A stretch of DNA of 5,461 nucleotides from contig JASHSW010000214.1 of NCBI GenBank assembly GCA_030038595.1, positions 1-5,461 on the forward strand. Direction: 5' to 3'. A model generated the notes under the pieces. It ran no database searches and was not told the origin of the DNA. It saw only the letters and a program-made list of their open reading frames with translations. The translations under genes and the position numbers were made by a program. This document shows, piece after piece, positions 1 through 5,437 of the stretch (position 1 is its first letter; each line of letters opens with the position of its first letter). This stretch comes from Methylovirgula sp. (GTDB taxonomy: Bacteria > Pseudomonadota > Alphaproteobacteria > Rhizobiales > Beijerinckiaceae).

Positions 1-51
1 CTTCACGTCCTTGTCCTTGATCGCCTTCAGCACTTCATCCGCTGTCTTCAT
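1..51 (-). CDS. glnA: Glutamine synthetase type I, N-terminus only (cut by window edge)
   Basis: Only the first 17 codons are in the window; they read MKTADEVLKAIKDKDVK. This matches the usual start of bacterial type I glutamine synthetase (Met-Lys-Thr-Ala, then a helix with Val-Leu and the Ile-Lys-Asp-x-Asp-Val-Lys ending). The full enzyme, about 470 residues in the family, makes glutamine from glutamate, ammonia and ATP in the cytoplasm. No catalytic residue is visible here. The call rests on this short match plus position: it lies 147 bases downstream of glnB on the same strand, the common alphaproteobacterial glnBA order. A purine-rich GAGGGCGAGAG stretch directly before the ATG serves as ribosome-binding site. 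It is probably transcribed from the glnB promoter, with a possible second promoter in the gap that I could not identify. Confidence 0.85.
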   Translation of the reverse strand, partial: MKTADEVLKAIKDKDVK

Positions 52-198
52 CTCTCGCCCTCAACTAAAGCTGGAAATACACACAAAGGATTGCCGTAGT
101 CGGCTGTTCCCGCTTGCGGCCCGCGCCCCGCGTCGCTCCATACGCCGGTCGAGCGGTGCTCCGCACCATCTCCTCGACGAATCTGGGTCGCTTCGCCA

Positions 199-611
<413 letters not shown>

Positions 612-664
612 AACCGCCATGCAAAAAAGGCAACCGGTTCCGCCTGTCTCTTCGGCGCGAAAAT

Positions 665-681
665 TGCTTACGAACTGCGCA
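665..681. promoter_or_regulatory. Possible NtrC-like upstream activator site for glnB
   Basis: The 17-base element has the layout TGC-N11-GCA, the outer part of the NtrC consensus TGCACC-N5-GGTGCA. Only the outer triplets and one further base agree; the inner half-sites are poor. It lies about 85-90 bases upstream of the predicted sigma-54 start, the usual range for such activators, and abuts the U-tract of the upstream terminator. It is weak on sequence alone. Confidence 0.25.
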
Positions 682-721
682 AATAAAACCGGCGTCGGCC
701 CTGAGAAAGACCGACGCCGGT
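681..721 (-). terminator. Intrinsic terminator of the upstream hypothetical gene
   Basis: Positions 688-698 and 711-721 form a perfect 11-bp GC-rich stem (ACCGGCGTCGG pairing with CCGACGCCGGT) around a 12-base loop. On the minus strand the stem is followed directly by TTTATTT, a U-tract. It sits 48 bases after the stop of the 126-residue gene ending at 769. It therefore separates that transcript from glnBA. Confidence 0.88.
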
Positions 722-768
722 AATCTTTGTTACGTCTCGATCCGCAGCCTTGCACGCCACGCTGAAGA

Positions 769-1149
769 TCAATCGACGCGTTCGAGAATGTCCCTGCGCG
801 CCGCTACGGCCGGCTTCTTGGCCGTCTCGACGAGAGTCGCGCCAACCCCGGAACCCAGCAGTTGTAGCGAAACTTCCTTGCCGTTCGCGAAGCGGATGCC
901 ATCGCGATAGGCGCCATGCTCGAGCCGTGCGAAGACTACATCCTCTTCCGACTTTACGCCAAGCCGGCCCTGCAGATCGCTCGAAATATTTTCGAGATGA
1001 AGGCGGGTGTCGTACTGAACGCAGACGGCGGTCGTGCAATCGCCTGGCGAGGCGAGCCCGATGCTGCCCGACGGGAAACGGGTCGTCACGTACCTCTCGG
1101 CTTCGCGGGCCGGCCGTGAGGCATACATTTCCAGAGAATAGTCACACAT
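769..1149 (-). CDS. Conserved-looking hypothetical protein (MCDYSLEM family)
   Basis: A 126-residue protein that I cannot assign a function. It begins MCDYSLEMYASRPAREAERY. From memory, similar small proteins starting MCDYS and containing a Ser-Arg-Pro are annotated as hypothetical in Bradyrhizobium and relatives; I could not check this. It has no signal peptide, membrane segment or recognisable catalytic motif. Three cysteines (residue 2 and two flanking Thr-Ala-Val in GDCTTAVCVQYD) and a run of beta-strand-like segments suggest a small, soluble, compact domain. The start at 1149 is favoured over longer in-frame starts, up to 1449, because AGGAG at 1158-1162 lies 8 bases before it and the upstream extension looks non-coding. 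It is a single-gene unit: a strong terminator follows and an EcfG-type promoter candidate lies about 190 bases upstream, suggesting a stress-induced gene. Confidence 0.8.
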   Translation of the reverse strand: MCDYSLEMYASRPAREAERYVTTRFPSGSIGLASPGDCTTAVCVQYDTRLHLENISSDLQGRLGVKSEEDVVFARLEHGAYRDGIRFANGKEVSLQLLGSGVGATLVETAKKPAVAARRDILERVD

Positions 1150-1157
1150 GGCAGTCA

Positions 1158-1163
1158 CTCCTG
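1158..1163 (-). promoter_or_regulatory. Ribosome-binding site deciding the hypothetical gene's start
   Basis: The minus strand reads CAGGAG, 8 bases before the ATG at 1149. It is the only good Shine-Dalgarno sequence near any in-frame start of this reading frame, so it sets the 126-residue length. Confidence 0.75.
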
Positions 1164-1338
1164 AGCTCTCGATGGTTGATCCTGTTCCGAAGCCGTGATC
1201 GCGTTGCGCACGCAATGGCGAATTCGGAATGAGCAGATCGGGACTCCCCTCGGCGGGAAGCATCGGGGACGGCACTAGGAGCCGGCCGGTTCGATTCCTC
1301 AGGAGGTCGAGCGGCATTGCGCCGCGAAGGAACCAAAC

Positions 1339-1364
1339 AACGTTCGGCGGTCGCCAAACGTTCC
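1339..1364 (-). promoter_or_regulatory. Candidate EcfG-type (general stress sigma factor) promoter
   Basis: On the minus strand GGAAC (1364-1360) is followed after exactly 17 bases by CGTT (1342-1339). GGAAC-N16/17-CGTT is the promoter pattern reported for alphaproteobacterial EcfG/SigT-type sigma factors of the general stress response. It would drive the hypothetical gene starting at 1149, with a leader of about 180 bases. The same bases also form a near-perfect 24-base dyad (1339-1362, one mismatch) and a direct repeat GAACGTT-N11-GAACGTT, so a repressor or activator operator is an alternative reading. Confidence 0.55.
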
Positions 1365-1593
1365 CCAGCGCGAAACACCCAAAACCATCAATCGTTTCAA
1401 GTGAATCGCCACTGTCAGCGTATGGTAGCGCGAGAGCCGGTTCCGTCAAGCTCTTTGCGAACGCGAAAGATCTTTTCTAGGCCGCCGGGCAGCGCGGCAA
1501 CACCCGTAGGATTGCCGTTCGCCGCGCCGATCCGAACCTTTGCCAACAAGACGGCGCTCAGGCCTGCGGCGCAAAGCTCGCGGCTCGCTGTAT

Positions 1594-2436
1594 TCAGCCT
1601 TTTGCGACCGGCAGATCGGTTCTTGCGCCCCATTCCGACCACGCGCCGTCGTAGAGAACGACGTCTTTCTTTCCGGCGGTTTCGAGGGCCAGGAGAAGAA
1701 TGGCGGCAGTGACGCCCGACCCGCAGGTGGTGATGATCGGCTTGTCGAGATCAACGCCGGCCTTGGCAAATGCCGCGGCGATCTCTTGCGGCGGACGCAT
1801 CTCGCCACGCGCGGCAATCTGCCGCCAGGGCAGGTTGAAACTGCCGGGAATATGTCCGCCGCGCACGCCCGGACGCGGCTCCGGCGCCTCGCCGCGAAAC
1901 CGCGCGGCGGGGCGCGCATCGACGATCTGCGCCGAGCCTTCGGCCGAAGCGCGCCGCACGGTTTCGAGATCGGCGACGCCGGCGCGATCGAAGGAGACCG
2001 CAAATTCCTGGGAGGCGCGTTTGACCGCGCCTTCCTCCAGAGGGCGGCCTTCGGCTTTCCATTTCGCCAAACCGCCGGCAAGAATCTTCACTTCCTTGGC
2101 ACCGTAGAGCCGCAGCGTCCACCAAACCCGCGCTCCGCCTTGCAAGCCGGCGTTGTCGTAGACGATGAGCCGCAGCGAACTGCCGACGCCGAGAGCGCGC
2201 ATCGCCGCTGCGAAAGCCTCGGGCGATGGCAGCATATGCGGCAGGTCCGTCGTCGGATCGGCGATCGCGTCGATATCGAAAAAGACGGCGCCGGGAATAT
2301 GCGCGGCGAGATATTCGGCGTATGCGTCGCGGCCTTCGTCGGGCACGAAGAACGTGCCGTCGATCACCGCGAGATCGGGATCGTGCAAGTGCTCGGCGAG
2401 CCATCGCGTCGAGACGAAATAAGGGGAGGGGTGCAT
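1594..2436 (-). CDS. sseA: 3-mercaptopyruvate sulfurtransferase
   Basis: A 280-residue protein with two rhodanese domains in tandem, the usual length for SseA (E. coli 281). It moves sulfur from 3-mercaptopyruvate to thiol or cyanide acceptors through a persulfide on the active-site cysteine, giving pyruvate. The N-terminal domain (about 1-135) is the inactive one, with the HIPGAVFFDID signature at 46-56. The C-terminal domain (about 155-275) has GGHIPGSFNLPW at 193-204 and the active loop CGSGVTA with Cys238. CGSGVT is the loop of mercaptopyruvate enzymes; thiosulfate-specific rhodaneses have CRxGxR instead. No signal peptide is seen, so it should be cytoplasmic. It follows the cysteine synthase stop after 9 bases, with only a weak ribosome-binding site (GCGAG), implying co-transcription and possibly coupled translation. 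Pairing with a cysteine-making gene fits cysteine/sulfide turnover. Confidence 0.95.
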   Translation of the reverse strand: MHPSPYFVSTRWLAEHLHDPDLAVIDGTFFVPDEGRDAYAEYLAAHIPGAVFFDIDAIADPTTDLPHMLPSPEAFAAAMRALGVGSSLRLIVYDNAGLQGGARVWWTLRLYGAKEVKILAGGLAKWKAEGRPLEEGAVKRASQEFAVSFDRAGVADLETVRRASAEGSAQIVDARPAARFRGEAPEPRPGVRGGHIPGSFNLPWRQIAARGEMRPPQEIAAAFAKAGVDLDKPIITTCGSGVTAAILLLALETAGKKDVVLYDGAWSEWGARTDLPVAKG

Positions 2437-2445
2437 GGCTCGCTT

Positions 2446-3474
2446 TCAAACGAAGTCGGGCGCAATCGAAACCGGCCGGCCGAGCCACGAAGGCACCGGC
2501 AGGTTCTTCGAGCGCAGAAACTCGGGATTATAAAGCTTCGATTGATAGCGGGCCCCAGAATCGGCGAGAATCGTCACGATCGTGTGGCCGGGACCCAAAG
2601 TTTCGGCGAGCCGCATCGCGCCGACGATATTGATGCCCGACGAGCCGCCAAGCAAGAGTCCCTCGTGTTCGGCAAGATCGAAGAGGACGGGCAGAGCCTC
2701 TTCATCCGTCACCTGAAATGCTAGGTCGATCGGCGCGCCTTCGAGGTTGGCGGTGATCCGGCCTTGGCCGATACCTTCGGTGATCGACGAGCCTTCGGAC
2801 TGCAATTCGCCGCGCGTGTAATAAGCATAGAGCGCAGCGCCCATGGGGTCGGCGATCGCAATCGCCACCTTTGGATTTTTGGCTTTCAGCGCCATGCCGA
2901 CCCCCGCCAACGTGCCGCCGGTACCGACCGAACAGACGAATCCGTCGACCTTGCCGTCGGTATCCGCCCAGATCTCCGGCCCAGTGGTCTCGAAGTGGCC
3001 TAGGCGGTTGGCGACGTTGTCGAACTGATTGGCCCAGATGGCGCCTTGCGGATGTTCGCGGCCGAGCCGTTCGGCGAGCCGACCGGAGAGCCTCACATAA
3101 TTGTTGGGATCGGAATAGGCGACGGTCGGGACTTCGATGAGTTCGGCCCCTTGTAGGCGCAACATGTCCTTCTTTTCCTGGCTCTGGGTGTCGGGAATGA
3201 CGATGACAGTCCGGTAGCCCAATGCGTTGGCGACGAGTGCCAGCCCGATGCCGGTATTGCCCGCCGTCCCCTCGACGATCAGTCCGCCCGGTTTGAGCGC
3301 GCCGCGCGCGATGGCGTCGACAACGATGGCGAGCGCGGCGCGATCCTTGATCGAACCGCCGGGATTCATGAATTCCGCCTTGCCGTAGATCGCACAGCCG
3401 GTTGTCTCGGAGGCGCGGCGCAATTGGATGAGTGGAGTCTTGCCGATGGCCTCGACGACGCTCTGGGCAGGCAT
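2446..3474 (-). CDS. cysK: Cysteine synthase (O-acetylserine sulfhydrylase), PLP-dependent
   Basis: A 342-residue fold-type II PLP enzyme, expected to make cysteine from O-acetylserine and sulfide. Visible marks are the PLP lysine Lys43 in NPGGSIKDRAA, the substrate loop EGTAGNTG (68-75), QFDNVAN (150-156), the phosphate-binding loop GTGGT (184-188), GGSSG (276-280) and a C-terminal Ser306 in DSGARY. The substrate loop has Ala71 where enteric CysK has Ser (TSGNTG), and a C-terminal tail of about 25 residues (NPEFLRSKNLPVPSWL) follows. This marks a CysK subfamily distinct from the E. coli enzyme, so the exact sulfur donor or acceptor is less certain; a cystathionine beta-synthase-like activity is the main alternative. 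The frame is open up to 3594, but the start at 3474 gives the normal N-terminus (MPAQSVVEAIGKTPL) and avoids overlap with the divergent gene. A GGGA lies 6 bases before it. It is the first gene of an operon with sseA. Confidence 0.9.
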   Translation of the reverse strand: MPAQSVVEAIGKTPLIQLRRASETTGCAIYGKAEFMNPGGSIKDRAALAIVVDAIARGALKPGGLIVEGTAGNTGIGLALVANALGYRTVIVIPDTQSQEKKDMLRLQGAELIEVPTVAYSDPNNYVRLSGRLAERLGREHPQGAIWANQFDNVANRLGHFETTGPEIWADTDGKVDGFVCSVGTGGTLAGVGMALKAKNPKVAIAIADPMGAALYAYYTRGELQSEGSSITEGIGQGRITANLEGAPIDLAFQVTDEEALPVLFDLAEHEGLLLGGSSGINIVGAMRLAETLGPGHTIVTILADSGARYQSKLYNPEFLRSKNLPVPSWLGRPVSIAPDFV

Positions 3475-3482
3475 TGTGATTC

Positions 3483-3499
3483 CCGACAAGATTTGTCGG
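3483..3499. promoter_or_regulatory. Perfect dyad (candidate operator) between divergent genes
   Basis: CCGACAA-GAT-TTGTCGG is a perfect 7-bp inverted repeat with a 3-base centre. It lies in the 79-base gap between the cysteine synthase and the dehydrogenase. It overlaps the predicted transcription start and touches the ribosome-binding site of the cysteine synthase gene. This is a natural position for a dimeric repressor. I do not recognise the motif as that of a named regulator. Nothing resembling a terminator U-tract follows it. Confidence 0.45.
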
Positions 3500-3500
3500 C

Positions 3501-3530
3501 TATATAGGGGCGCCCAGCGCCGCATGTCGA
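3501..3530 (-). promoter_or_regulatory. Candidate sigma-70 type promoter of the cysteine synthase operon
   Basis: On the minus strand TCGACA (3530-3525) and TATATA (3506-3501) are separated by 18 bases. They match the -35 TTGACA at five of six positions and the -10 TATAAT at four of six. Transcription would start near 3494, giving a leader of about 20 bases before the ATG at 3474. The AT-rich box could also serve as -10 for the divergent dehydrogenase gene, but no good -35 is visible for that direction. Confidence 0.45.
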
Positions 3531-3553
3531 GCGGCCGCAACCCGGAGAAACTC

Positions 3554-4327
3554 ATGGATCGCGCAACGCCACGGGATGGGGCGGCTTTCGTCACCGGCGC
3601 CAGTTCCGGGATCGGACGGGCAACGGCGCTCGAATTGGCGCGGCGCGGCTACCGCGTCGCGGCGACTGCCCGGCGCACCGAGGCGCTGCGCGAACTCACG
3701 GGCACCGGGCAGATCTTCGCCTATCCCGGCGACGTAACACAGCGTGCCGAAATGCAAACGCTGATTACCGCCATCGAAGCCGATCTTGGCCCGATCGCGC
3801 TTGCGTTCCTCAATGCCGGCGTCTTCCTGCCGGCCGAGCGGGGCCGGTTCGATCCGGCGGCGATCGCCACGACCTATGCCGTCAACGTAGAAGGGACGGT
3901 CAATTGTCTGGAACCGCTGCTTGCCGCGATGACGCGGCGCGGCCGCGGGCAAATCGCGCTCAACGCCTCGCTCGCCGGCATCAACGGTTTGCCGGGTTCT
4001 GCCGCCTACGGATCGTCGAAGGCGGCGCTGATCTACATGGCCGAGGCTTTGAAGCTCGAATACGCGGGCAGGGGGATTAGGATTCAGGTCGTCTGCCCGG
4101 GATTCGTGCGCACCCCGATGACCGACCAAGAGACAGAATTTAAGATGCCGTTTCTCATGCCGCCGGAAGCGGCGGCGGCGCGCATTTGCGACGGGTTCGA
4201 AAAAGGCGGCTTCGAGATCAGCTTCCCCTGGCAATTGGCTACGTTGACGAAATTCGTCCGCTGCCTGCCATATCCGCTGCGATTCCGGCTGCTCTCTTGG
4301 TCGCTGCGCCGGGCGAGGCGGCGGTAA
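3554..4327 (+). CDS. Short-chain dehydrogenase/reductase (classical SDR)
   Basis: A 257-residue classical SDR with an N-terminal Rossmann fold; expected to be an NAD(P)-dependent alcohol/ketone oxidoreductase of unknown substrate. Motifs are TGASSGIG (14-21) for cofactor, Asp60 in YPGDV, NAG (87-89), Asn111 in AVNVEGT, catalytic Ser139 (NAS), Tyr152 and Lys156 (YGSSK), and PG (182-183). Arg40-Arg41 after the second strand favours NADP(H). The catalytic tetrad is complete. The C-terminus (about 223-257) is unusual: aromatic and hydrophobic (FPWQLATLTKF, CLPYPLRFRLLSW) and ending in six arginines within nine residues, suggesting a membrane-surface contact, a lipid substrate or nucleic-acid proximity; this is inference. 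The start at 3554 has GGAG 6 bases upstream and gives the normal SDR N-terminus; an upstream in-frame ATG at 3428 would overlap the divergent gene. It runs divergently from cysK and converges on the carbonic anhydrase gene. Confidence 0.9.
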   Translation: MDRATPRDGAAFVTGASSGIGRATALELARRGYRVAATARRTEALRELTGTGQIFAYPGDVTQRAEMQTLITAIEADLGPIALAFLNAGVFLPAERGRFDPAAIATTYAVNVEGTVNCLEPLLAAMTRRGRGQIALNASLAGINGLPGSAAYGSSKAALIYMAEALKLEYAGRGIRIQVVCPGFVRTPMTDQETEFKMPFLMPPEAAAARICDGFEKGGFEISFPWQLATLTKFVRCLPYPLRFRLLSWSLRRARRR

Positions 4328-4339
4328 ATTTCGTTTCCC

Positions 4340-5074
4340 TCAATCGAGCAGCGTCACTTTCCCGCTTTCGAGCGCGTAGAAGCCCGCGGCGATTTTCAGC
4401 TTTCCTTGCTCGACCAGTCCGGCCAGCACCGGCGAGGCGGTAGCAAGCAGATGCGCCTGGATTTTGGCGTTGGCCTTGATCGCCGCATCGAGGTCGCCGC
4501 CGGCGGCATCGATTGCCGGACGGAGAAATGCGTAAAGCCCGCTGATCTGTCCCGGCACCTCCTTGCCTTGCATCGCGGCCTTGATGGCACCGCAGTTGGC
4601 ATGCCCCAGCACGAGGATCGCCTTGGTGCCGAGCACCGCCGCACCATATTCCAGACTGGCGATGATCTCCGGCGTCGCAATATTGCCCGCAACGCGCGTC
4701 ACGAAAAGGCGGCCGATATTCTGATCGAAGATCAGCTCCACCGGCACGCGCGAATCCGCGCAGGAAAGAATCGCGGCAAACGGCTCCTGTTTCGCCACGG
4801 TATTTTGTTTCAGGATTCCGAGGTCCTCGTCGAAGGAGCTGAGGCGTTGTTCGACGAAGCGCCGATTGCCGGCAAGCAGGGCGTTCAAGGCGGCGTCCGG
4901 CAAGAGCGCGCTTTGCGCGGATGCGCCGGGTATCGCGGCAAACGTCGTCGCCGCGACGGCGCCGGCGACGCCTGTGCCGAGAAAACTGCGGCGCGAGAGA
5001 CCGGTGCGCGAAGTTCGGTGCGCCGCGCCGCCGCAGCAAACGCAGGCGGATGATATTTCAGTCTTGATCTTCAC
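4340..5074 (-). CDS. Beta-carbonic anhydrase with Tat signal (exported)
   Basis: A 244-residue protein interconverting CO2 and bicarbonate. The beta-class zinc site is complete: Cys105, the Asp107/Arg109 dyad in SCADSR, and His158/Cys161 in GHANCG. A Tat export motif SRRSFLG (27-33) is followed by a hydrophobic stretch and a likely cleavage after ASA (residue 53), so the mature enzyme should be periplasmic. The start is taken as GTG at 5074 because AAGGAGG (5086-5080) lies exactly 5 bases upstream; the in-frame ATGs further up (to 5221) have no such site and run towards the tRNA gene. The 26 residues before the Tat motif contain Cys11, Cys13 and Cys14 (ACVCCGG), an odd feature in a Tat leader. 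It converges with the dehydrogenase gene, with 12 bases between stops. A promoter was not clear; read-through from tRNA-Asn is possible. Confidence 0.93.
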   Translation of the reverse strand: MKIKTEISSACVCCGGAAHRTSRTGLSRRSFLGTGVAGAVAATTFAAIPGASAQSALLPDAALNALLAGNRRFVEQRLSSFDEDLGILKQNTVAKQEPFAAILSCADSRVPVELIFDQNIGRLFVTRVAGNIATPEIIASLEYGAAVLGTKAILVLGHANCGAIKAAMQGKEVPGQISGLYAFLRPAIDAAGGDLDAAIKANAKIQAHLLATASPVLAGLVEQGKLKIAAGFYALESGKVTLLD

Positions 5075-5079
5075 CAAGG

Positions 5080-5086
5080 CCTCCTT
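5080..5086 (-). promoter_or_regulatory. Strong ribosome-binding site setting a GTG start
   Basis: The minus strand carries AAGGAGG, a full Shine-Dalgarno, with 5 bases to the GTG at 5074. It decides the start of the carbonic anhydrase over the longer ATG-started frame. Confidence 0.85.
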
Positions 5087-5152
5087 ACTGCCGTGCAGCA
5101 ACCGGCGTCGATGTATTTCAGCACGGGTTGGGACAAATCGCATCATCAATAT

Positions 5153-5180
5153 CGGCGCTCGCGAACAATTGCGAGCGCCG
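5153..5180. other. Perfect hairpin between tRNA-Asn and the carbonic anhydrase gene
   Basis: CGGCGCTCGC (5153-5162) pairs perfectly with GCGAGCGCCG (5171-5180) around the 8-base loop GAACAATT; one A-T and one wobble pair could extend it inward. It lies 49 bases after the tRNA-Asn 3' end. No U-tract follows on either strand (ATATTGATG on the minus strand), so it is not a textbook terminator. It could be a tRNA 3'-trailer processing or termination structure, or a leader structure of the carbonic anhydrase mRNA. Confidence 0.6.
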
Positions 5181-5229
5181 CACGGGGAGCGCTCAAGCGG
5201 CGCGGCGAAGCCGAATACCACGGTATCGA

Positions 5230-5305
5230 TGGCTCCCTGAGCAGGACTCGAACCTGCGACCGATCGATTAACAGTCGATTGCTCTACCAGCTGAGCTATC
5301 AGGGA
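5230..5305 (-). tRNA. tRNA-Asn (anticodon GTT)
   Basis: The minus strand folds into a complete cloverleaf. The acceptor stem TCCCTGA pairs perfectly with TCAGGGA, the D-stem is GCTC/GAGC, and the anticodon stem ATCGA/TCGAT encloses loop CTGTTAA with anticodon GTT. The T-arm is GCAGG-TTCGAGT-CCTGC, the discriminator base is G, and CCA is encoded at the 3' end (5232-5230). The length of 76 bases including CCA is normal. It is transcribed from a candidate promoter 15-43 bases upstream and lies divergently from the next tRNA. Confidence 0.97.
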
Positions 5306-5319
5306 TCAGGGGATCGCTG

Positions 5320-5348
5320 GATATAGCAAGCGGGGCGCGGCTTTGCAA
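5320..5348 (-). promoter_or_regulatory. Candidate promoter of tRNA-Asn
   Basis: On the minus strand TTGCAA (5348-5343) and TATATC (5325-5320) are 17 bases apart, a sigma-70 type layout. Transcription would start near 5313, leaving a leader of about 8 bases before the mature tRNA at 5305, as is typical for tRNA genes. Confidence 0.55.
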
Positions 5349-5377
5349 AGGTAATGCACGCAATGCCGAAGCATCGG

Positions 5378-5407
5378 TTGCAGGGCCCGCGTGTCCTTTG
5401 CTATACG
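5378..5407 (+). promoter_or_regulatory. Candidate promoter of the divergent tRNA
   Basis: On the plus strand TTGCAG (5378-5383) and TATACG (5402-5407) are 18 bases apart. The TTGCA and TATA cores resemble those of the tRNA-Asn promoter on the other strand. The tRNA begins at 5438, about 25 bases after the expected start of transcription. Confidence 0.4.
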
Positions 5408-5408
5408 C

Positions 5409-5437
5409 GGGCGCGCCGGACCGCGATCCGGTCGCCC
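5409..5437 (+). other. Hairpin in the 5' leader directly before the tRNA
   Basis: GGGCG (5409-5413) can pair with CGCCC (5433-5437) and CCGGA (5416-5420) with TCCGG (5427-5431). This gives two 5-bp helices with a small asymmetric interruption, ending exactly where the tRNA begins. It may help precise RNase P processing, but chance pairing in very GC-rich DNA is possible. Confidence 0.35.

Larger units (their letters stand above)
1150..1593. other. 444-base stretch without a convincing gene
   Basis: This lies between the sulfurtransferase stop and the hypothetical gene's start. Open frames cross it on both strands but are arginine/proline-rich and lack ribosome-binding sites and family resemblance, as expected of open frames by chance in GC-rich DNA. 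The recognisable contents are the promoter/dyad at 1339-1364 and the Shine-Dalgarno at 1158-1163. I found no clear intrinsic terminator for the sulfurtransferase operon. A short AT-richer patch near 1452-1477 has imperfect inverted repeats (AAAGATCTTT) that do not make a convincing hairpin plus U-tract. Confidence 0.6.

Noticed and set aside
612..660. A second sigma-54-like site (GGTTGCCTTTTTTGC) upstream of glnB
   Set aside because: The GG to GC spacing is 11 instead of the required 10, and the -24 box is poor.
1150..1449. Longer version of the hypothetical protein starting at 1449
   Set aside because: The extra 100 residues look random, cross the EcfG-like promoter and lack a ribosome-binding site, whereas CAGGAG precedes the ATG at 1149.
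1415..1642. A 75-codon minus-strand frame overlapping the sulfurtransferase 3' end
   Set aside because: Parts read like a plausible protein (GGLEKIFRVRKELDG), but it starts inside sseA in another frame with no visible ribosome-binding site and no known relatives. A protein search would settle it.
4326..4342. Shared terminator between the convergent dehydrogenase and carbonic anhydrase genes
   Set aside because: The 12-base gap and its flanks show no stem-loop with a U-tract on either strand.
5215..5226. ATACC-AC-GGTAT dyad just after the tRNA-Asn 3' end
   Set aside because: Its arms are only 5 bp with a 2-base centre, too short to fold as a hairpin and too common by chance to call an operator.
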